Shown here piece after piece: positions 43,957-54,615 of a stretch of 64,000 nt of DNA. The notes beneath the pieces are model-generated. The model had not been told where the DNA came from. It did not search any database and saw only the letters and a list, made by a program, of their open reading frames with translations. The DNA is from Enterobacter oligotrophicus (GTDB taxonomy: Bacteria > Pseudomonadota > Gammaproteobacteria > Enterobacterales > Enterobacteriaceae), in NCBI RefSeq assembly GCF_009176645.1, contig NZ_AP019007.1, forward strand, positions 1,550,001 to 1,614,000. Direction: 5' to 3'. Numbering within the stretch: position 1 is the first letter of the stretch; the number at the start of each line of letters is the position of its first letter. The position numbers and the translations under genes are program-made.

Positions 43957-46830
43957 TTACTGGTATTCGCTCATCGGCACACAGGAGCAGAACAGATTAC
44001 GGTCACCATAAACGTCATCAAGGCGCTTCACGGTCGGCCAGTATTTGTTTGCCACACCAGCCGGGAAGACCGCCAGTTCACGGGAGTAACCATGAGTCCA
44101 CTCGGCCACCAGCTCGTGCTGCGTGTGCGGCGCGTTGACCAGCGGGTTATCTTCCAGCGTCCACTCGCCGTCCTGCACGCGGTCGATCTCCATGCGGATC
44201 GCCAGCATCGCGTCGATAAAGCGGTCCAGCTCGGCTTTGCTTTCAGACTCCGTTGGCTCCACCATAAGCGTACCCGCCACCGGGAACGACATCGTCGGCG
44301 CGTGGAAGCCGTAGTCGATCAGACGCTTGGCGATATCCAGCTCGCTGATGCCGCTCTGCTCTTTCAGAGGGCGAATATCCAGAATGCACTCGTGCGCCAC
44401 GCGTCCATCGCGGCCGGTATAGAGCACCGGGAAAGCAGACTTCAGGCGAGTCGCAATGTAGTTGGCATTCAGGATCGCCACCTGGCTTGCCTGCTTCAGC
44501 CCTTCCGCGCCCATCATGCGGATATACATCCAGCTGATGGGCAGAATAGAAGCGCTGCCAAACGGTGCAGCGGAAACCGCGCCCTGACGGGTCAGCATGC
44601 CTTCAATCTGCACCACGCTGTGGCCCGGAACAAACGGTGCCAGGTGCGCTTTCACGCCGATCGGCCCCATACCCGGACCGCCACCGCCGTGCGGAATGCA
44701 GAAGGTTTTATGCAGGTTCAGGTGCGAAACGTCCGCGCCGATAAAGCCCGGAGAGGTAATGCCCACCTGAGCGTTCATGTTCGCGCCGTCGAGGTAAACC
44801 TGACCGCCAAACTGATGCACCACTTCGCACACTTCACGGATCGTCTCTTCGTACACGCCGTGGGTGGACGGGTAGGTCACCATGATGCAGGAGAGTTTGT
44901 CGCCTGCCTGCTCTGCTTTCGCACGCAGGTCGGCCAGATCGATGTTGCCGTTCTTATCACAGGCCACCACCACCACGTCCATGCCCGCCATCTGGGCAGA
45001 GGCCGGGTTGGTACCATGCGCGGAGGCTGGGATCAGGCAGATATCACGGTGGCCTTCGTTGCGGCTTTCGTGATAATGGCGGATCGCCAGCAGACCCGCA
45101 TATTCCCCCTGTGCGCCGGAGTTCGGCTGCATACAGAGCGCATCGTAACCGGTCAGCTTCACCAGCCAGTCGGAGAGCTGGTTGATCATCAGGTGATAAC
45201 CTTCCGCCTGCTCTGCCGGGCAGAACGGGTGCAGTTCAGAGAATTCAGGCCAGGTGATCGGGATCATCTCTGCCGCCGCGTTCAGCTTCATGGTGCAGGA
45301 ACCCAGCGGGATCATCGCCTGGTTCAGCGCCAGATCTTTGCGCTCCAGAGAGTGCATATAACGCATCATCTCGGTTTCGCTGTGGTAGCGGTTGAAGACC
45401 GGGTGCGAAAGGATCGCATCGTCGCGCAGCATGCTTTCCTGAATGGAGCGGCTGTCGTGCGCCACCTCTTTATCCAGTGCATCAATGTCCAGACCGTGCG
45501 CGTCGCCCAGCACTACGTTAAACAGGTTAACGATATCGTCGCGCGTGGTGGATTCATCAAGGGTGATACCCACGGCGTTGTGGATATCGCTGCGCAGGTT
45601 AATTTGCGCCGCATCCGCACGTGCCAGCACCGCCGCTTTGTCTGCCACGTCAACGCACAGGGTGTCGAAATAGTAGGTGTGGCGCAGCTTAAGACCTTTC
45701 TGCTGCAGACCGCAGGCCAGAATATCCGCCAGACGGTGAATACGGCTGGCGATGCGTTTCAGACCCGCCGGACCGTGGAAGACGGCATACAGGCTGGCGA
45801 TGTTGGCCAGCAGTACCTGAGAGGTACAGATGTTGGAGTTCGCTTTCTCGCGGCGGATATGCTGCTCGCGGGTCTGCATCGCCATGCGCAGCGCGGTGTT
45901 ACCGGCAGCATCTTTTGAGACGCCGATAATGCGGCCAGGCATGGAGCGTTTAAATTCATCTTTCGCGCCGAAGAAGGCCGCGTGTGGGCCGCCGTAGCCC
46001 ATCGGTACGCCGAAGCGTTGCGCAGAGCCGAAGACGATATCCGCGCCCTGTTTGCCCGGTGCCGTCAGCAGCACCAGCGCCATAAAATCGGCAGCGACGC
46101 TAACGATCACTTTGCGGGTTTTCAGTTCGGCAATCAGTGCGCTGTAGTCGTGTACTTCGCCGGTCGTCCCCACCTGCTGTAACAGCACGCCGAAGACGTC
46201 CTGGTGATCCAGCACTTTGTCTGCATCATCAACAATCACGTCAAAGCCGAAGGTTTCCGCGCGAGTGCGCACCACGTCCAGCGTTTGCGGATGCACATCC
46301 GCCGCCACGAAGAAGCGGTTGGCATTTTTCAGCTTGCTCACGCGTTTCGCCATCGCCATCGCTTCGGCAGCAGCAGTGGCTTCATCCAACAGAGAGGCGG
46401 AGGCGATATCCATGCCGGTCAGATCCAGCGTCACCTGCTGGAAGTTCAGCAGCGCTTCCAGACGACCCTGGGAAACTTCCGGCTGATAAGGCGTATAAGC
46501 GGTATACCAGCCCGGATTTTCCAGCATGTTGCGCAGGATAACCGGCGGTAACTGCACGTTGGTGTAGCCCATGCCAATGTAAGACTTATAGCGCTTGTTG
46601 AGGCTGGCAATCGCTTTCAGTTCCGCCAGCGCGGCGAATTCCGTGGTGGCTTCCCCTACCTGCGGCGGCGTGGCAAGCTGGATATCTTTTGGCACGATCT
46701 GGGCGATCAGTGCGCTTAATGAATCCGCGCCAACTGTCTTCAGCATCTCCTGCTGTTGCTGAGCATCCGGCCCAATGTGACGTTCAATGAAAGCGCCACG
46801 GTTTTCAAGCTGGCTTAAAGTCTGTGTCAT
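43957..46830 (-). CDS. gcvP: Glycine dehydrogenase (decarboxylating), P-protein
   Basis: This 957-aa PLP enzyme of the glycine cleavage complex, the same length as E. coli, decarboxylates glycine and passes the aminomethyl group to the lipoyl arm of GcvH. The PLP lysine is Lys708 by count, in [18 protein letters not shown], with the glycine-rich loop after it. It is third in the operon gcvT-gcvH-gcvP; 127 bp with two REP elements separate it from gcvH, so stability of the two mRNA parts may differ. Confidence 0.97.
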   Translation of the reverse strand: MTQTLSQLENRGAFIERHIGPDAQQQQEMLKTVGADSLSALIAQIVPKDIQLATPPQVGEATTEFAALAELKAIASLNKRYKSYIGMGYTNVQLPPVILRNMLENPGWYTAYTPYQPEVSQGRLEALLNFQQVTLDLTGMDIASASLLDEATAAAEAMAMAKRVSKLKNANRFFVAADVHPQTLDVVRTRAETFGFDVIVDDADKVLDHQDVFGVLLQQVGTTGEVHDYSALIAELKTRKVIVSVAADFMALVLLTAPGKQGADIVFGSAQRFGVPMGYGGPHAAFFGAKDEFKRSMPGRIIGVSKDAAGNTALRMAMQTREQHIRREKANSNICTSQVLLANIASLYAVFHGPAGLKRIASRIHRLADILACGLQQKGLKLRHTYYFDTLCVDVADKAAVLARADAAQINLRSDIHNAVGITLDESTTRDDIVNLFNVVLGDAHGLDIDALDKEVAHDSRSIQESMLRDDAILSHPVFNRYHSETEMMRYMHSLERKDLALNQAMIPLGSCTMKLNAAAEMIPITWPEFSELHPFCPAEQAEGYHLMINQLSDWLVKLTGYDALCMQPNSGAQGEYAGLLAIRHYHESRNEGHRDICLIPASAHGTNPASAQMAGMDVVVVACDKNGNIDLADLRAKAEQAGDKLSCIMVTYPSTHGVYEETIREVCEVVHQFGGQVYLDGANMNAQVGITSPGFIGADVSHLNLHKTFCIPHGGGGPGMGPIGVKAHLAPFVPGHSVVQIEGMLTRQGAVSAAPFGSASILPISWMYIRMMGAEGLKQASQVAILNANYIATRLKSAFPVLYTGRDGRVAHECILDIRPLKEQSGISELDIAKRLIDYGFHAPTMSFPVAGTLMVEPTESESKAELDRFIDAMLAIRMEIDRVQDGEWTLEDNPLVNAPHTQHELVAEWTHGYSRELAVFPAGVANKYWPTVKRLDDVYGDRNLFCSCVPMSEYQ

Positions 46831-46882
46831 GAGCGATGGTTCCTGAAACGTGCAGTGAATCGTAGTTATCTGTAACGCTGTT

Positions 46883-46951
46883 GCCCGGTGGCGCTAACGC
46901 TTACCGGGCCTACGTTGACCTGTAGGCCGGATAAGCGCAGCGCCATCCGGC
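46883..46951. repeat. BIME: two REP palindromes inside the gcv operon
   Basis: REP units at 46883-46909 and 46925-46951, in opposite orientation, lie between gcvH and gcvP. Confidence 0.8.
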
Positions 46952-46957
46952 ACAACA

Positions 46958-47347
46958 TTATTCGTCTTCCAGTAATGCTTCGTACGCGGTCGCATCCAGC
47001 AGCGCCGCAACCTGCGATTCGTCGCTGGCTTTGATCCTGAAAATCCAGCCGCCTTCATACGGCTCGCTGTTGACCAGCTCCGGAGAGTCGCTCAGTGCGT
47101 CGTTCACAGCAATAATCTCACCGCTAACTGGCGCGTAGATGTCAGACGCAGCTTTTACAGACTCCGCCACGGCACAGTCGTCGCCTGCGCTTACCGTCGT
47201 GCCCACTTCAGGCAGATCAACAAACACCATGTCGCCCAGCAGCTCCTGCGCGTGCTCGGTGATCCCTACGGTGTAAGTGCCGTCCGCCTCTTTGCGCAGC
47301 CACTCGTGTTCTTTGCTGTATTTCAGTTCTGCTGGCACATTGCTCAT
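46958..47347 (-). CDS. gcvH: Glycine cleavage H-protein
   Basis: This 129-aa lipoyl carrier protein shuttles the aminomethyl group between GcvP, GcvT and Lpd. The lipoylated lysine is Lys65 in ESVKAASD. The full fold is present ([27 protein letters not shown]). AGGAGAA precedes the ATG. It is 23 nt after gcvT. Confidence 0.97.
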   Translation of the reverse strand: MSNVPAELKYSKEHEWLRKEADGTYTVGITEHAQELLGDMVFVDLPEVGTTVSAGDDCAVAESVKAASDIYAPVSGEIIAVNDALSDSPELVNSEPYEGGWIFRIKASDESQVAALLDATAYEALLEDE

Positions 47348-47370
47348 TGAAGTTCTCCTGATAAAAATAG

Positions 47371-48465
47371 TTAGGCGACCGGCTTACCGGCGCGAACAAA
47401 AATCGGTTTGGTCACGTTGACCGGCATTTCGCGGTTGCGGATTTGCACCACCGCCGTTTCACCAATGCCCGCCGGCACGCGTGCCAGGGCAATACTGTAG
47501 CCGAGCGTTGGAGAGAAGGTGCCGCTGGTGATCACGCCTTCGCGGTGATTACCGTCTGCATCGGTGAAACGCACCGGCAGCTCGCCACGCAGTACACCTT
47601 TTTCCTTCATCACCAGGCCCACCAGCTGTTCAGTGCCCTTTTCACGCTGCATCTCCAGCGCTTCACGGCCAATAAAGTCGCGGTCTGCTGGTTCCCACGC
47701 GATAGTCCAGCCCATGTTGGCCGCCAGCGGAGAGACGCCTTCGTCCATCTCCTGACCGTAGAGGTTCATACCGGCTTCCAGACGCAGCGTATCGCGCGCG
47801 CCCAGCCCGGCAGGTTTCACACCCGCTTCCACCAGCGCACGCCAGAAATCAGCCGCTTTCTCGTTCGGCATGGCAATTTCGTAGCCCGCTTCACCGGTAT
47901 AGCCCGTGGTAGCGATAAACAGATCCCCCGCCTGCACGCCGAAGAACGGCTTCATGCCTTCGGTGGCTTTACGCTGCTCTTCGCTGAACAAAGAAGCAGC
48001 TTTCGCCTGCGCATTCGGCCCCTGCACGGCAATCAGCGACAGATCATCACGGACGGTGATGTCGATGGCGTAAGGTTCGGCGTGTTGGGAAATCCAGGAG
48101 AGGTCTTTTTCGCGGGTGGCGGAGTTTACAACGAGGCGGAAGAAGTCTTCAGTGAAGTAATAAACGATAAGGTCATCAATCACGCCGCCGGAGGCGTTTA
48201 GCATGCCGGTATAAAGCGCTTTACCCGGCGTTTTCAGCTTAGCAACGTCGTTTGCCAGCAGATAACGCAAAAACTCCCGGACGCGGCTACCGTGCAGGTC
48301 GACAATGGTCATGTGTGACACGTCGAACATACCGGCATCGGTGCGCACCGCATGGTGCTCGTCAATCTGTGAACCGTAGTGCAGCGGCATCATCCAGCCG
48401 TGGAAGTCCACCATGCGGGCACCGCATAACACGTGTTGTTCGTACAAAGGAGTCTGTTGAGCCAT
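47371..48465 (-). CDS. gcvT: Aminomethyltransferase, glycine cleavage T-protein
   Basis: This 364-aa folate enzyme, as in E. coli, releases ammonia from the aminomethyl-lipoyl arm of GcvH and makes methylene-tetrahydrofolate. The conserved catalytic aspartate lies in the [27 protein letters not shown]-terminal block, and the folate-site glutamate in GYTGEAGYE. First gene of the gcv operon; a PurR box and putative GcvA sites lie in the 397-bp upstream gap. Confidence 0.97.
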   Translation of the reverse strand: MAQQTPLYEQHVLCGARMVDFHGWMMPLHYGSQIDEHHAVRTDAGMFDVSHMTIVDLHGSRVREFLRYLLANDVAKLKTPGKALYTGMLNASGGVIDDLIVYYFTEDFFRLVVNSATREKDLSWISQHAEPYAIDITVRDDLSLIAVQGPNAQAKAASLFSEEQRKATEGMKPFFGVQAGDLFIATTGYTGEAGYEIAMPNEKAADFWRALVEAGVKPAGLGARDTLRLEAGMNLYGQEMDEGVSPLAANMGWTIAWEPADRDFIGREALEMQREKGTEQLVGLVMKEKGVLRGELPVRFTDADGNHREGVITSGTFSPTLGYSIALARVPAGIGETAVVQIRNREMPVNVTKPIFVRAGKPVA

Positions 48466-48524
48466 CTTTTCCTCGTTGAAAAATTCACCGTGAAACCGGG
48501 TGTCGGCCTCGTGACCAGGTGCCG

Positions 48525-48540
48525 ACGCAAACGTTCTCTT
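48525..48540. promoter_or_regulatory. PurR operator in the gcvT leader
   Basis: ACGCAAACGTTCTCTT closely matches the PurR box (ACGCAAACGTTTTCNT type), 60 bp before gcvT. E. coli gcvTHP is also repressed by PurR near the transcription start. A GTCGGC/GCCGAC hairpin lies next to it (48502-48525). Confidence 0.75.
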
Positions 48541-48751
48541 TTACCTGAACTTACCACCGAAACCGGTGATTAACCATAAGGTAAAACAGGTCATCACATT
48601 AGCTTATGACCAAAAAACGCTAAAAAGCCTACAGAGTTATTCACTGGAAAAATGCGATTAAACCCGCGCAAAATTAACAATGATCTAACAGAATTTAGCA
48701 GATGGTGATATTTCATGCGGAAATTCGGGGCGATTTTTCGTCACACCAAAA

Positions 48752-48800
48752 ACGTGAGATTAGATTATCTAATGCGAAAAATGACGTGAAATTAGATTAT
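48752..48800. promoter_or_regulatory. Phased direct repeats upstream of gcvT, candidate GcvA sites
   Basis: A 17-bp unit ACGTGARATTAGATTAT occurs at 48752-48768 and 48784-48800, spaced 32 bp (about three helical turns). Both contain ATTAG, the complement of the CTAAT motif known from E. coli GcvA sites. The first also forms the palindrome ATTAG-ATTAT-CTAAT (48759-48773). The gap otherwise holds no gene. Confidence 0.5.
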
Positions 48801-48862
48801 TTCAAACGAGGGGATTCTCCCGGCGCTGAGGCCGGGAAATTATAGTGTGACGGGGGTCAATA

Positions 48863-50065
48863 TTATTGAAGCCAGTCCGGCAGATCGTTCAGCCCCATCG
48901 CCTGGCGAAGGAGCTGAGGTTTTACACCTGGAAGAGTATCAGCCAGTTTGAGACCGATGTCGCGCAGCAGTTTTTTCGCCGGATTCGCCCCGGCAAACAG
49001 CTCGCGGAAGCCCTGCATACCCGCCAGCATCATCGCTGCGCTGTGTTTACGGCTGCGTTCGTAACGACGCAGGTAGAGGTGCTGACCAATGTCTTTACCT
49101 TCGCGATGCAGACGACGCAGTTCGTCTACCAGCTCCGCCGCGTCCATAAAGCCCAGGTTGACGCCCTGCCCGGCCAGCGGATGAATGGTATGCGCCGCAT
49201 CCCCCACCAGCGCCAGACGGTGCGCCGCGAACTGGCGCGCGTAGCGGCCGGTCAACGGGAACACCTGACGCTCGCTTTCAAGCTGGCACAGCCCCAGACG
49301 GTTATCAAAGGCCACGCACAGCGCCTGATTAAAGGCTTCCGGCGTGGCATCCTGCATCTGCTGCGCTTTCTCTGGCACCAGAGACCAGACGATAGAGCAC
49401 AGATGCGGATCGCTCAACGGCAGGAACGCCAGAATGCCGTCATTGTGGAAAATCTGGCGCGCAACGCCGCCGTGCGGCTCTTCGGTGCGGATCGTTGCCA
49501 CCAACGCGTGATGGCGGTAATCCCAGTATGTTAGCGGAATATCGGCTTTATTACGCAGCCAGGAGTTAGCGCCGTCGGCCCCCACCACCAGACGCGCGGT
49601 CAGCATGTCGCCGCTTTCCAGGGTGATAAACGCCTCGTTTTCGCCCCACGCCACCTGCTGAAGTTTCGCGGGTGCGATCAGCGAGACGTCACTGCACTGC
49701 TGCGCTTTGCGCCACAGCGCGTGGTGGATCACCGCATTTTCGATGATGTGTCCCAGATGGCTATAGCCCATGCTTTCATCGTCAAAGGCGATGTGACCAA
49801 AGCTGTCTTTGTCCCACACTTCCATCCCGTGATAGCAGCTGGCACGCTGCGCCACGATATCTGACCAGACACCAAGGTGCGTCAGCAACTTTTCGCTGGC
49901 CGCGTTAATCGCCGAGACGCGGAGTTCCGGCGGGGCATCCTGCGCCACAGGCTGAGGCAGCTTTTGTTCCAGCACGGCCACACGCAAGCCGCTGCCCTGT
50001 AATCCGCAGGCCAGCGCCAGCCCTACCATTCCGCCGCCAACAATGGCGACATCAACATTTTGCAC
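48863..50065 (-). CDS. ubiI: Ubiquinone biosynthesis C5-hydroxylase UbiI
   Basis: This 400-aa FAD monooxygenase (old name VisC), the same length as E. coli, hydroxylates C5 of the quinone ring. The FAD motifs are VAIVGGGMVGLALA at the N-terminus, VVGADGANSWLR mid-protein and LVGDAAHTIHPLAGQGVNLG. It is the last gene of ygfB-pepP-ubiH-ubiI, 12 nt after ubiH, and a paralog of its neighbour. Confidence 0.96.
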   Translation of the reverse strand: MQNVDVAIVGGGMVGLALACGLQGSGLRVAVLEQKLPQPVAQDAPPELRVSAINAASEKLLTHLGVWSDIVAQRASCYHGMEVWDKDSFGHIAFDDESMGYSHLGHIIENAVIHHALWRKAQQCSDVSLIAPAKLQQVAWGENEAFITLESGDMLTARLVVGADGANSWLRNKADIPLTYWDYRHHALVATIRTEEPHGGVARQIFHNDGILAFLPLSDPHLCSIVWSLVPEKAQQMQDATPEAFNQALCVAFDNRLGLCQLESERQVFPLTGRYARQFAAHRLALVGDAAHTIHPLAGQGVNLGFMDAAELVDELRRLHREGKDIGQHLYLRRYERSRKHSAAMMLAGMQGFRELFAGANPAKKLLRDIGLKLADTLPGVKPQLLRQAMGLNDLPDWLQ

Positions 50066-50077
50066 GGTGATAACTCC

Positions 50078-51256
50078 TTAACGCGCGACCCAACCAAGCG
50101 TCCGCTGCGCCAGCACGTCACGTGCCGGAATGAACAGTTCCATCGCCATCAGCCCGAGGTTGCGACCCGCAACCAGCGGTGCCCAGCGATTGGCAAACAG
50201 GTGTACTAAACCATCAGTGACGCCGATTGTCGCCTCTTTATCGGCCTGGCGTCGCGTCTGGTAATGGCTCAGCACCGAATACGCACCACAATCCTTTTGT
50301 TCGCTCCACGCCTGCGAAAGCGTTTCTGCCAGGCTCATGACATCACGCAACCCCAGGTTGAAGCCCTGACCGGCGATGGGGTGCAGCGTCTGCGCGGCAT
50401 TTCCCACCAGCGCCACACGATGAGAGAGGGATCGGGATGCAGTGGTTAACGATAGCGGATAAGCCGAACGTTTGCCCGCACAGGTGATACGCCCTAACCG
50501 CCAGCCAAAGGCTTTTTGCAGCTCGGTACAAAAACGTTCGTCGGACCAGGACAGAACGTCATCCATCTGATCTTGCGGATGACACCACACCAGCGAGCAG
50601 CGGCCTTGCGACATCGGCAACATTGCCAGCGGGCCAAACTGCGTGAAGCGTTCAAATGCCCTGCCGTTGTGCGCTGCGGAAGTAGACACGTTGGCAATAA
50701 CGGCAACCTGGCCGTAAGGCTGCTGACGCCACTCCACGCCGCACTGGGTGCCGATTGCAGAGCGTGAACCATCCGCCGCGACCAGAAGCTGACCCTCAAG
50801 CGTGGTGCCGTTTTCCAGCGTCACGCTGACCGCCTCTTCACTGCGGCTAAAGCTGGCGACGCGTGCCGGGCAATGCAGCGTTACGCCCGGTGCATCCTGT
50901 AACAGACGGAACAGACGCAGGCCAACATCGTGAAGTTCAACAACCTGGCCCAGTGCTTCAATGCGGTAATCATGGGCGTCCAGCGTCACAAAACCAGCGT
51001 GACCGCGGTCGCTGACGTGCACGGTGTTAATCGCCGTCGCACAGTCCGCCATCGCCTGCCAGATGCCAATGTGGGAAAGCTGCTGGCAGGTTCCCTGTGC
51101 CAGGGCAATGGCGCGCGCATCAAAACCGGGATGATCCGACGCCTCTGGCGCAACAGCTTCCACCAGATGCACCGGAAGCTGGCCCTGCGTTAAATGCGAA
51201 ATAGCCAGCGCCAGCGTGGCACCGGTCATACCGCCGCCAACGATAATCACGCTCAT
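50078..51256 (-). CDS. ubiH: Ubiquinone biosynthesis C6-hydroxylase UbiH
   Basis: This 392-aa FAD monooxygenase, as in E. coli, adds the hydroxyl at C6 of the ubiquinone ring. Motifs are IIVGGGMTGATLALA, VAADGSRSAIG and LVGNAAQTLHPIAGQGFNLG. Its ATG overlaps the pepP stop by 4 nt (ATGA), so the two are translationally coupled. Confidence 0.96.
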   Translation of the reverse strand: MSVIIVGGGMTGATLALAISHLTQGQLPVHLVEAVAPEASDHPGFDARAIALAQGTCQQLSHIGIWQAMADCATAINTVHVSDRGHAGFVTLDAHDYRIEALGQVVELHDVGLRLFRLLQDAPGVTLHCPARVASFSRSEEAVSVTLENGTTLEGQLLVAADGSRSAIGTQCGVEWRQQPYGQVAVIANVSTSAAHNGRAFERFTQFGPLAMLPMSQGRCSLVWCHPQDQMDDVLSWSDERFCTELQKAFGWRLGRITCAGKRSAYPLSLTTASRSLSHRVALVGNAAQTLHPIAGQGFNLGLRDVMSLAETLSQAWSEQKDCGAYSVLSHYQTRRQADKEATIGVTDGLVHLFANRWAPLVAGRNLGLMAMELFIPARDVLAQRTLGWVAR

Positions 51257-52572
51257 GCGCGTGCCGCTGCCATCAGCGCCTCGATGTCGTCGGCTTTTTT
51301 CACGACGGTCGCAGTCAGGTTCTCGTTGCCGGTTTCGGTGATAACAATGTCGTCTTCAATACGAATGCCGATCCCACGATACGCTTCCGGCACGTCGGCA
51401 TCTGGCGCAATGTACAACCCCGGTTCAGCCGTCAACACCATGCCCGGCTCCAGCACGCGTGAACGTTCTGGGCCATATGCGCCGACATCATGCACATCCA
51501 GACCCAGCCAGTGGCTCAGGCCGTGCATAAAGTACGGGCGATGGGCATTTTCGGTAATCAGCATGTCCACGTCGCCTTTCAGGATGCCCAGTTTAACCAG
51601 ACCGGTAATCATGATGCGCACCACTTCACCGGTTACCTCCTGAATGGACGTTCCCGGACGGAACAGCGTCAGCGCCGTTTCCAGAGATTCAAGCACGATG
51701 TCGTAAATCTCACGCTGAGCAGGTGAGAATTTACCGTTCACCGGGAAGGTACGGGTGATATCGCCCGCATAGCCCTGATATTCGCAACCCGCGTCAATCA
51801 GCACCAGATCGCCGTCGCGCAGCTCGCTTTCGTTTTCGGTGTAATGCAGGATGCAGCCGTTTTCCCCGCCCCCGACAATGGTGTTGTAGGACGGGAAACG
51901 CGCGCCGTGGCGGTTAAATTCGTGGTGGATTTCACCCTCAAGCTGATATTCAAACATCCCCGGACGACACTTCTCCATCGCACGGGTGTGCGCCAGGGCG
52001 CTGATTTCACCTGCGCGGCGCATCACGTCAAGCTCTTCTTCCGACTTGAACAGGCGCATCTCATGCACGACCGGACGCCAGTCCGTAAGCGTTGCAGGCG
52101 CGGAGAGATTTTGTCGCGAACCTTTACGCAGCTTATCCAGCGCGGTAAAGACAATCTCATCGGCGTAAGCATATTCGCCCTGCGCGTGGTAGAGCACGTC
52201 CAGGCCGTTCAGCAGTTGATAAAGTTGCTGGTTGATTTCGCTAAACGCCAGCGCACGATCCACACCGAGCTTTTCTGGCGCAGCATCTTGCCCAAGACGG
52301 CGGCCAAACCAGATTTCGGCAGTCAGGTCGCGCACGCGGTTGAAAATTACGCTGTGGTTATGGGTGTCATTGCTCTTGATCAGCACCAGTACCGCTTCCG
52401 GCTCGTTAAACCCGGTGAAGTACCAGAAATCGCTGCTCTGGCGATAGGGGTATTCACTGTCGGCGCTACGCGTCACTTCGGGCGCGGCAAAAATCAGCGC
52501 GGCGCTTCCTGGCTGCATGTGCGCCAGCAGCGCCTGACGACGGCGAGAATACTCAAGCTGTGAAATAACCAT
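51253..52572 (-). CDS. pepP: Xaa-Pro aminopeptidase P
   Basis: This 439-aa dimanganese peptidase removes an N-terminal residue before proline. The C-terminal pita-bread domain shows the five metal ligands in order: two Asp in LIDAGCEYQGYAGDITRTF, His in MHGLSHWLG, Glu in TAEPGLYI and Glu in GIRIEDDIV. The N-terminus (MVISQLEYSRRRQALL) differs from E. coli and is two residues shorter. It follows ygfB by 25 nt. Confidence 0.96.
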   Translation of the reverse strand: MVISQLEYSRRRQALLAHMQPGSAALIFAAPEVTRSADSEYPYRQSSDFWYFTGFNEPEAVLVLIKSNDTHNHSVIFNRVRDLTAEIWFGRRLGQDAAPEKLGVDRALAFSEINQQLYQLLNGLDVLYHAQGEYAYADEIVFTALDKLRKGSRQNLSAPATLTDWRPVVHEMRLFKSEEELDVMRRAGEISALAHTRAMEKCRPGMFEYQLEGEIHHEFNRHGARFPSYNTIVGGGENGCILHYTENESELRDGDLVLIDAGCEYQGYAGDITRTFPVNGKFSPAQREIYDIVLESLETALTLFRPGTSIQEVTGEVVRIMITGLVKLGILKGDVDMLITENAHRPYFMHGLSHWLGLDVHDVGAYGPERSRVLEPGMVLTAEPGLYIAPDADVPEAYRGIGIRIEDDIVITETGNENLTATVVKKADDIEALMAAARA

Positions 52573-52597
52573 GACACCCTCCTGTGCGTTGTTTTTC

Positions 52598-53176
52598 TTA
52601 ATGTAAGGTTGGCTTGCGCACTTCCGGCGCAGTTGGCTGCGAGCGCGTGAAGTTATCGTGGCACAGCAGTGCCGCTACGCGCACATACTCAATAATCTCT
52701 TCGAGAGACATTTCCAGCTCTTCCTGGTCTTCGTCTTCGTCGTAGCCCAGTTGCGCGATATTACGCAGATCGTCGATCGCTTCACCCGCTTCGCCGGTGA
52801 CTTTATCGAGCTTAGGCTGGGACACGCCCAGGCCCAGCAGGTAATGATTTACCCACCCTGCGAGCGCATCGGCGCGATCGAAGACGCTGACGTCGTCGCC
52901 TTCAGGCAGATAAAGCTGAAAAAGGAAGCCATCATCTTCCAGTGAATCGCTGATTGCGGCGTGCATTTTACGCACTGCTTCCGCCAGTTCGTGACCAAAC
53001 GCCAGCCCTTCGTTTGTGAGGTCGTGGAGCAGCGGCTGCCAGGAGCTGTCGCTGTTTCCGCCGCACAGCATGCCACTGATCAGACCGTGCATTTCGGCAG
53101 GGGTTAATCCGACTCCCTGCTGGTTCAGTAACTGGTTTAAATCGTTGTAACCAGGCATTTCGTTCTGTATAGACAT
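52598..53176 (-). CDS. ygfB: YgfB (UPF0149)
   Basis: This 192-aa acidic helical protein has the family start [20 protein letters not shown] and a near-identical C-terminal half to E. coli YgfB ([20 protein letters not shown]). I chose ATG 53176; another ATG lies two codons upstream, but the chosen one gives the E. coli length. In Pseudomonas, YgfB acts as a regulatory antagonist influencing beta-lactam resistance; the enterobacterial role is unclear. First gene of the pepP-ubi operon, divergent from zapA. Confidence 0.93.
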   Translation of the reverse strand: MSIQNEMPGYNDLNQLLNQQGVGLTPAEMHGLISGMLCGGNSDSSWQPLLHDLTNEGLAFGHELAEAVRKMHAAISDSLEDDGFLFQLYLPEGDDVSVFDRADALAGWVNHYLLGLGVSQPKLDKVTGEAGEAIDDLRNIAQLGYDEDEDQEELEMSLEEIIEYVRVAALLCHDNFTRSQPTAPEVRKPTLH

Positions 53177-53249
53177 ACGCATTCGTCATCAAAGGGAGGA
53201 TATTCATGATATGCTACCACTTTGGACCCTGGTGATACCAGAAAAGGGC

Positions 53250-53673
<424 letters not shown>

Positions 53674-53714
53674 CACTTCTCAGTTGACTATGGTAGAGTA
53701 ACTGTGAAGACAAA

Positions 53715-53898
53715 ATTTCTCTGAGATGTTCGCAAGCGGGCCAGTCCCCTGAGCCGATATTTCATACCACAAGAATGTGGCGCTCCATGGTTGGTGAGCA
53801 TGCTCGGTCCGTCCGAGAAGCCTTAAAACTATGACGACACATTCACCTTGAACCAAGGGTTCAAGGGTTACAGCCTGCGGCGGCATCTCGGAGATTCC
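53715..53898 (+). ncRNA. ssrS: 6S RNA
   Basis: This 184-nt RNA binds sigma70-RNA polymerase as an open-promoter mimic in stationary phase. The 5' end ATTTCTCTGAGATGTTCGCA and 3' end GCATCTCGGAGATTCC pair to form the closing stem. The internal sequence matches E. coli 6S RNA nearly base for base apart from a few changes. Location between zapA and fau is conserved. Confidence 0.97.
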
Positions 53899-53921
53899 CT
53901 CTTTCTTCTCTACCGACTACC

Positions 53922-54518
53922 ATGACTCAACTCCCTGAAGTTTTTGCATCTCGCCAGGAAATTCGTCAGTTAATCCGCATGCGTCGTCGCGCGCTCACTC
54001 CCGAACAGCAATTACACTTCGCCCAGCAGGCCGCTGCACGCATGATGGCGTACCCGCCTGTGGTGATGGCGCATACTGTCGCTCTGTTTCTGTCGTTTGA
54101 TGGCGAGCTGGATACGCAACCGCTGATTGAGCAGCTCTGGCGCGCCGGGAAAAAGGTTTATCTGCCAGTGCTGCATCCGTTTAGCGAAGGAAACTTACTG
54201 TTTCTGCATTACCATCCGCATAGCGAACTGGTCGTGAATCGTCTGAAAATCACCGAACCGAAACTCGACGTGCGCGATGTGCTCCCGCTTGCTGAACTGG
54301 ATGTGCTGATCACGCCGTTGGTAGCGTTTGATGAGCAAGGCCAGCGTTTAGGAATGGGGGGAGGTTTTTACGACAGGACGCTGCAAAACTGGCAGCAGTA
54401 CGGGTTGCAGCCGGTGGGCTATGCGCATGATTGTCAGCGCGTGGAGGCATTGCCGGTGGAAAAATGGGATATTCCGCTGCCGGCGGTAGTGACGCCCGGT
54501 AAAACCTGGACCTGGTAG
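53922..54518 (+). CDS. fau: 5-formyltetrahydrofolate cyclo-ligase
   Basis: This 198-aa enzyme converts 5-formyl- to 5,10-methenyl-tetrahydrofolate with ATP, recycling folinic acid. Motifs are an Arg/Lys-rich N-terminal helix (RQEIRQLIRMRRRAL) and GMGGGFYDRTL with the conserved Gly-rich loop. The annotated E. coli protein starts 16 residues later, but the Met there is Leu in this sequence, so ATG 53922 is used. No ribosome site is obvious, in line with processing from the 6S transcript. It functionally fits the glycine-cleavage folate flux. Confidence 0.93.
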   Translation: MTQLPEVFASRQEIRQLIRMRRRALTPEQQLHFAQQAAARMMAYPPVVMAHTVALFLSFDGELDTQPLIEQLWRAGKKVYLPVLHPFSEGNLLFLHYHPHSELVVNRLKITEPKLDVRDVLPLAELDVLITPLVAFDEQGQRLGMGGGFYDRTLQNWQQYGLQPVGYAHDCQRVEALPVEKWDIPLPAVVTPGKTWTW

Positions 54519-54524
54519 AATAAA

Positions 54525-54599
54525 GCCGGGTGGCGCTTACGCTTACCCGGCCTACAAAACCTCAACGTATGTCGGGTAAGGCGCAGCCGCCACCCGACA
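54525..54599. repeat. BIME: two REP palindromes
   Basis: REP units at 54525-54551 and 54570-54599 lie between convergent fau and serA. No sib-type repeat RNA gene is seen in this gap, unlike what I recall for E. coli. Confidence 0.8.
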
Positions 54600-54615
54600 C
54601 CACAAACCGCTCAAA

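Noticed and set aside
43912..45918. 668-codon open frame on the plus strand opposite gcvP
   Set aside because: It is the antisense shadow of a fully recognised gene; composition (many His, Arg, Gln) is typical of reverse-frame translation, with no ribosome site or known domain.
54519..54615. sib/ibs toxin-RNA pair between fau and serA
   Set aside because: The gap is only 97 bp and is filled by two REP units; no sib-type sequence or short hydrophobic frame is present.
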